DNA from: Thaumarchaeota archaeon UBA183
Lineage (GTDB): Archaea; Thermoproteota; Nitrososphaeria; Nitrososphaerales; UBA183
Assembly: GCA_002495205.1 (NCBI GenBank)
Contig: DAEE01000057.1
Span: 2,432 to 9,024, forward strand
Reading direction: 5' to 3'
DNA length: 6,593 bases
Both the position numbers and the translations under genes were made by a program. The notes under the pieces were generated by a model, which saw only the letters and a list, made by a program, of their open reading frames with translations, was not told where the DNA came from and made no database searches. Below, in pieces: positions 5,595-6,593 of the stretch; the first letter of the stretch is position 1; every line of letters begins with the position of its first letter.

Positions 5595-6209
5595 ATGAAG
5601 CAAGCTGCAAGCTTCCACGAAGTCAGCTTGGGGGCGCACGGGAAAGAAACCTTCAGAGCAGCTTTGGACGATGTGAGGAAACTGACTTCCAATCTTCACG
5701 CAAGCCCGGGCGTCGCCCGGCGCGCCGCCGCAATCTGCAGCGACGCTTTCTCCATGCGGTTCGGGCAGGACCTTCCGCCGCAGGTCCTTTCGGCCGCGGC
5801 TGTGTACGTTGGCTGCAGGGAAGCGCAGATGCCCGTGACCCTCAAGGACCTCGCCTGGGCGAGCCACTCCGACCCGAGGGCTGTGGGGAGGTGCTACGTG
5901 AAGCTCATAGAAAGGATGCACATCTCGAGGCCTGAGCTCAACGAGAACGGATACGTCTACCACCTGACCTTGAAGAGGCCGGTCCCGGACCAGGCGATCA
6001 AGCAGTCACAGGAGATCATCGAAAGCATCAACTCCAAGGGGCTGGGTGGCAGGAACCCCATGACTCTGGCGGCCGCCGCACTCTACATCGCCTGCTGCAA
6101 CCTCGGAGAGAAGATCACCCAGGCTGAGGTGGCAGAGGCCGCAGGCGTGGGGGAGCAGAGCGTCCGGGACTGCTGCAAGGAGATCCGCCGTCTCACGAAG
6201 GGCCCCTAG
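5595..6209 (+). CDS. TFB (TFIIB)-like protein, cyclin repeats only, no zinc ribbon
   Basis: A 204-residue protein consisting of the TFIIB core. Cyclin repeat 1 spans about residues 20-110 (VLSAAAVYVGCREAQMPVTL; then DPRAVGRCYVKLIERM) and repeat 2 about 120-202 (PMTLAAAALYIACCNLG, then the helix-turn-helix ITQAEVAEAAGVGEQSVRD). In TFB that last helix reads the BRE element next to TATA. Normal archaeal TFB is about 300 residues and begins with a CxxC zinc ribbon plus B-reader and linker, which recruit RNA polymerase. Those are absent: only 19 residues precede repeat 1, and the upstream frame hits a TGA at 5562-5564. The protein may therefore bind TATA/TBP-BRE without fully recruiting polymerase, acting as a repressor or specialised factor; this is inference. 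The ATG at 5595 has no Shine-Dalgarno site. A weak CTTAAT box 40 bases upstream would give a ~13-base leader. It is transcribed divergently from the surface-protein pair. Confidence 0.85.
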   Translation: MKQAASFHEVSLGAHGKETFRAALDDVRKLTSNLHASPGVARRAAAICSDAFSMRFGQDLPPQVLSAAAVYVGCREAQMPVTLKDLAWASHSDPRAVGRCYVKLIERMHISRPELNENGYVYHLTLKRPVPDQAIKQSQEIIESINSKGLGGRNPMTLAAAALYIACCNLGEKITQAEVAEAAGVGEQSVRDCCKEIRRLTKGP

Positions 6210-6248
6210 AACCCTGGCGGACGGGCGCCTAACCTGTATGTATCAACG

Positions 6249-6255
6249 ATTAAAT
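6249..6255 (+). promoter_or_regulatory. TATA box giving a leaderless transcript
   Basis: ATTAAAT is centred 27 bases ahead of the A of the ATG at 6279, the standard archaeal TATA-to-start-site distance, so transcription should begin at or next to the start codon. It lies in the 69-base gap after the TFB-like gene and shows that the last gene has its own promoter. No T-rich terminator is visible in the gap. Confidence 0.65.
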
Positions 6256-6278
6256 CTCGACTGCATCCCGGAACGGCC

Positions 6279-6593
6279 ATGGTCCGGACAAACCTCTCGA
6301 TAGACAAAGCTGTCTTCGAGGAGTTCGCAGCCGAAGCGGACAGGAGGAACATGACCCTGTTCGCATTTGCGAACGAATCGCTCGCAGCGATCACAAAGAT
6401 ATCGCAGGAGGGGGGGAGCCCGGAGGAGTTCTACAAGATCTGGAGGGTCCTCTCCATCCTGAGGCAGGTGGACGTCATCACCCTCCCCAGCGACTTCGTC
6501 GACGACCTCATAGAGCGGCTGTACAAGGTTGACAGCTCCGCGACCAAGGCGAGGTTCAGGGAACTTGGGGCCTCCCTTGTCGGCCTGCTCAAG
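6279..6593 (+). CDS. Ribbon-helix-helix-like protein, 3' end beyond the window
   Basis: The reading frame from ATG 6279 stays open to the last base, giving the first 105 residues of a longer protein. The start, VRTNLSIDKAVFEEFAAEADRRNMTLFAFANESL (about residues 2-35), has the layout of a ribbon-helix-helix (CopG/Arc-type) domain: a short strand (TNLSID), a helix, a turn with small or polar residues, and a second helix. The rest is helical and charged (FYKIWRVLSILRQVD, FVDDLIERLYKVD, FRELGASLVGLLK), and may be a ligand or partner domain. No Shine-Dalgarno site is needed, since the TATA box at 6249-6255 predicts a leaderless transcript. Such proteins usually bind DNA as dimers at short palindromes, and this one could be tested against the CAAATGC palindrome at 5526-5541. 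The exact family was not recognised. Confidence 0.75.
   Translation, partial: MVRTNLSIDKAVFEEFAAEADRRNMTLFAFANESLAAITKISQEGGSPEEFYKIWRVLSILRQVDVITLPSDFVDDLIERLYKVDSSATKARFRELGASLVGLLK

Noticed and set aside
6210..6278. Possible terminator after the TFB-like gene.
   Set aside because: No T-rich run and no convincing hairpin; only the TATA box of the next gene stands out.

Overview
The window is GC-rich archaeal DNA. The signs of Archaea are a TFIIB (TFB) core-domain protein, a RecA-family ATPase of the RadA/RadB type, TTTATA/TTAAA boxes about 27 bases ahead of start codons (leaderless transcripts), and a ribosome binding site that matches the archaeal 16S tail closely. Arginine is mostly AGG/CGC/CGG and third codon positions are mostly G or C. 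A TACK-type archaeon (Nitrososphaeria/Bathyarchaeia-like) seems plausible, but the sequence alone does not fix the lineage. There are no tRNAs, rRNAs, CRISPR arrays or insertion sequences, and no gap without a gene exceeds about 230 bases.

Layout. (1) Positions 1-2416, plus strand: three tightly coupled genes, each stop overlapping the next ATG in a TGATG. They encode a winged-helix-like C-terminal region open at the left edge, a RadA/RadB-like ATPase of 333 residues with a large insertion between Walker A and Walker B, and a four-helix membrane protein of unknown family with a large soluble domain. (2) 2465-3922, plus strand: a 14-helix MFS (DHA2-type) exporter with its own leaderless promoter. 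(3) 3919-5363, minus strand: a two-gene unit with a four-helix membrane protein first, then a secreted, C-terminally anchored beta-rich protein with six N-glycosylation sequons. Its last gene shares a CTAG stop palindrome with the MFS gene. (4) 5364-5594: a divergent control region with a TATA box and several inverted repeats. (5) 5595-6209, plus strand: a TFB-like protein made only of the two cyclin repeats. (6) 6279 to the right edge: a leaderless gene for a ribbon-helix-helix-like protein, incomplete.

How they may work together. The first three genes look like one translationally coupled unit, joining a possible DNA- or signal-sensing module, an ATPase and a membrane partner. The function is unknown, and this is the best candidate here for an undescribed system. 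The minus-strand pair probably forms a cell-surface module. It is divergent from the zinc-ribbon-less TFB, which could regulate it or the surrounding genes. The clearest oddity is the membrane gene at 5363: coding signal extends 31 codons upstream of its first ATG, to an ACG codon placed 7 bases after the GAGGTG of a strong Shine-Dalgarno sequence.
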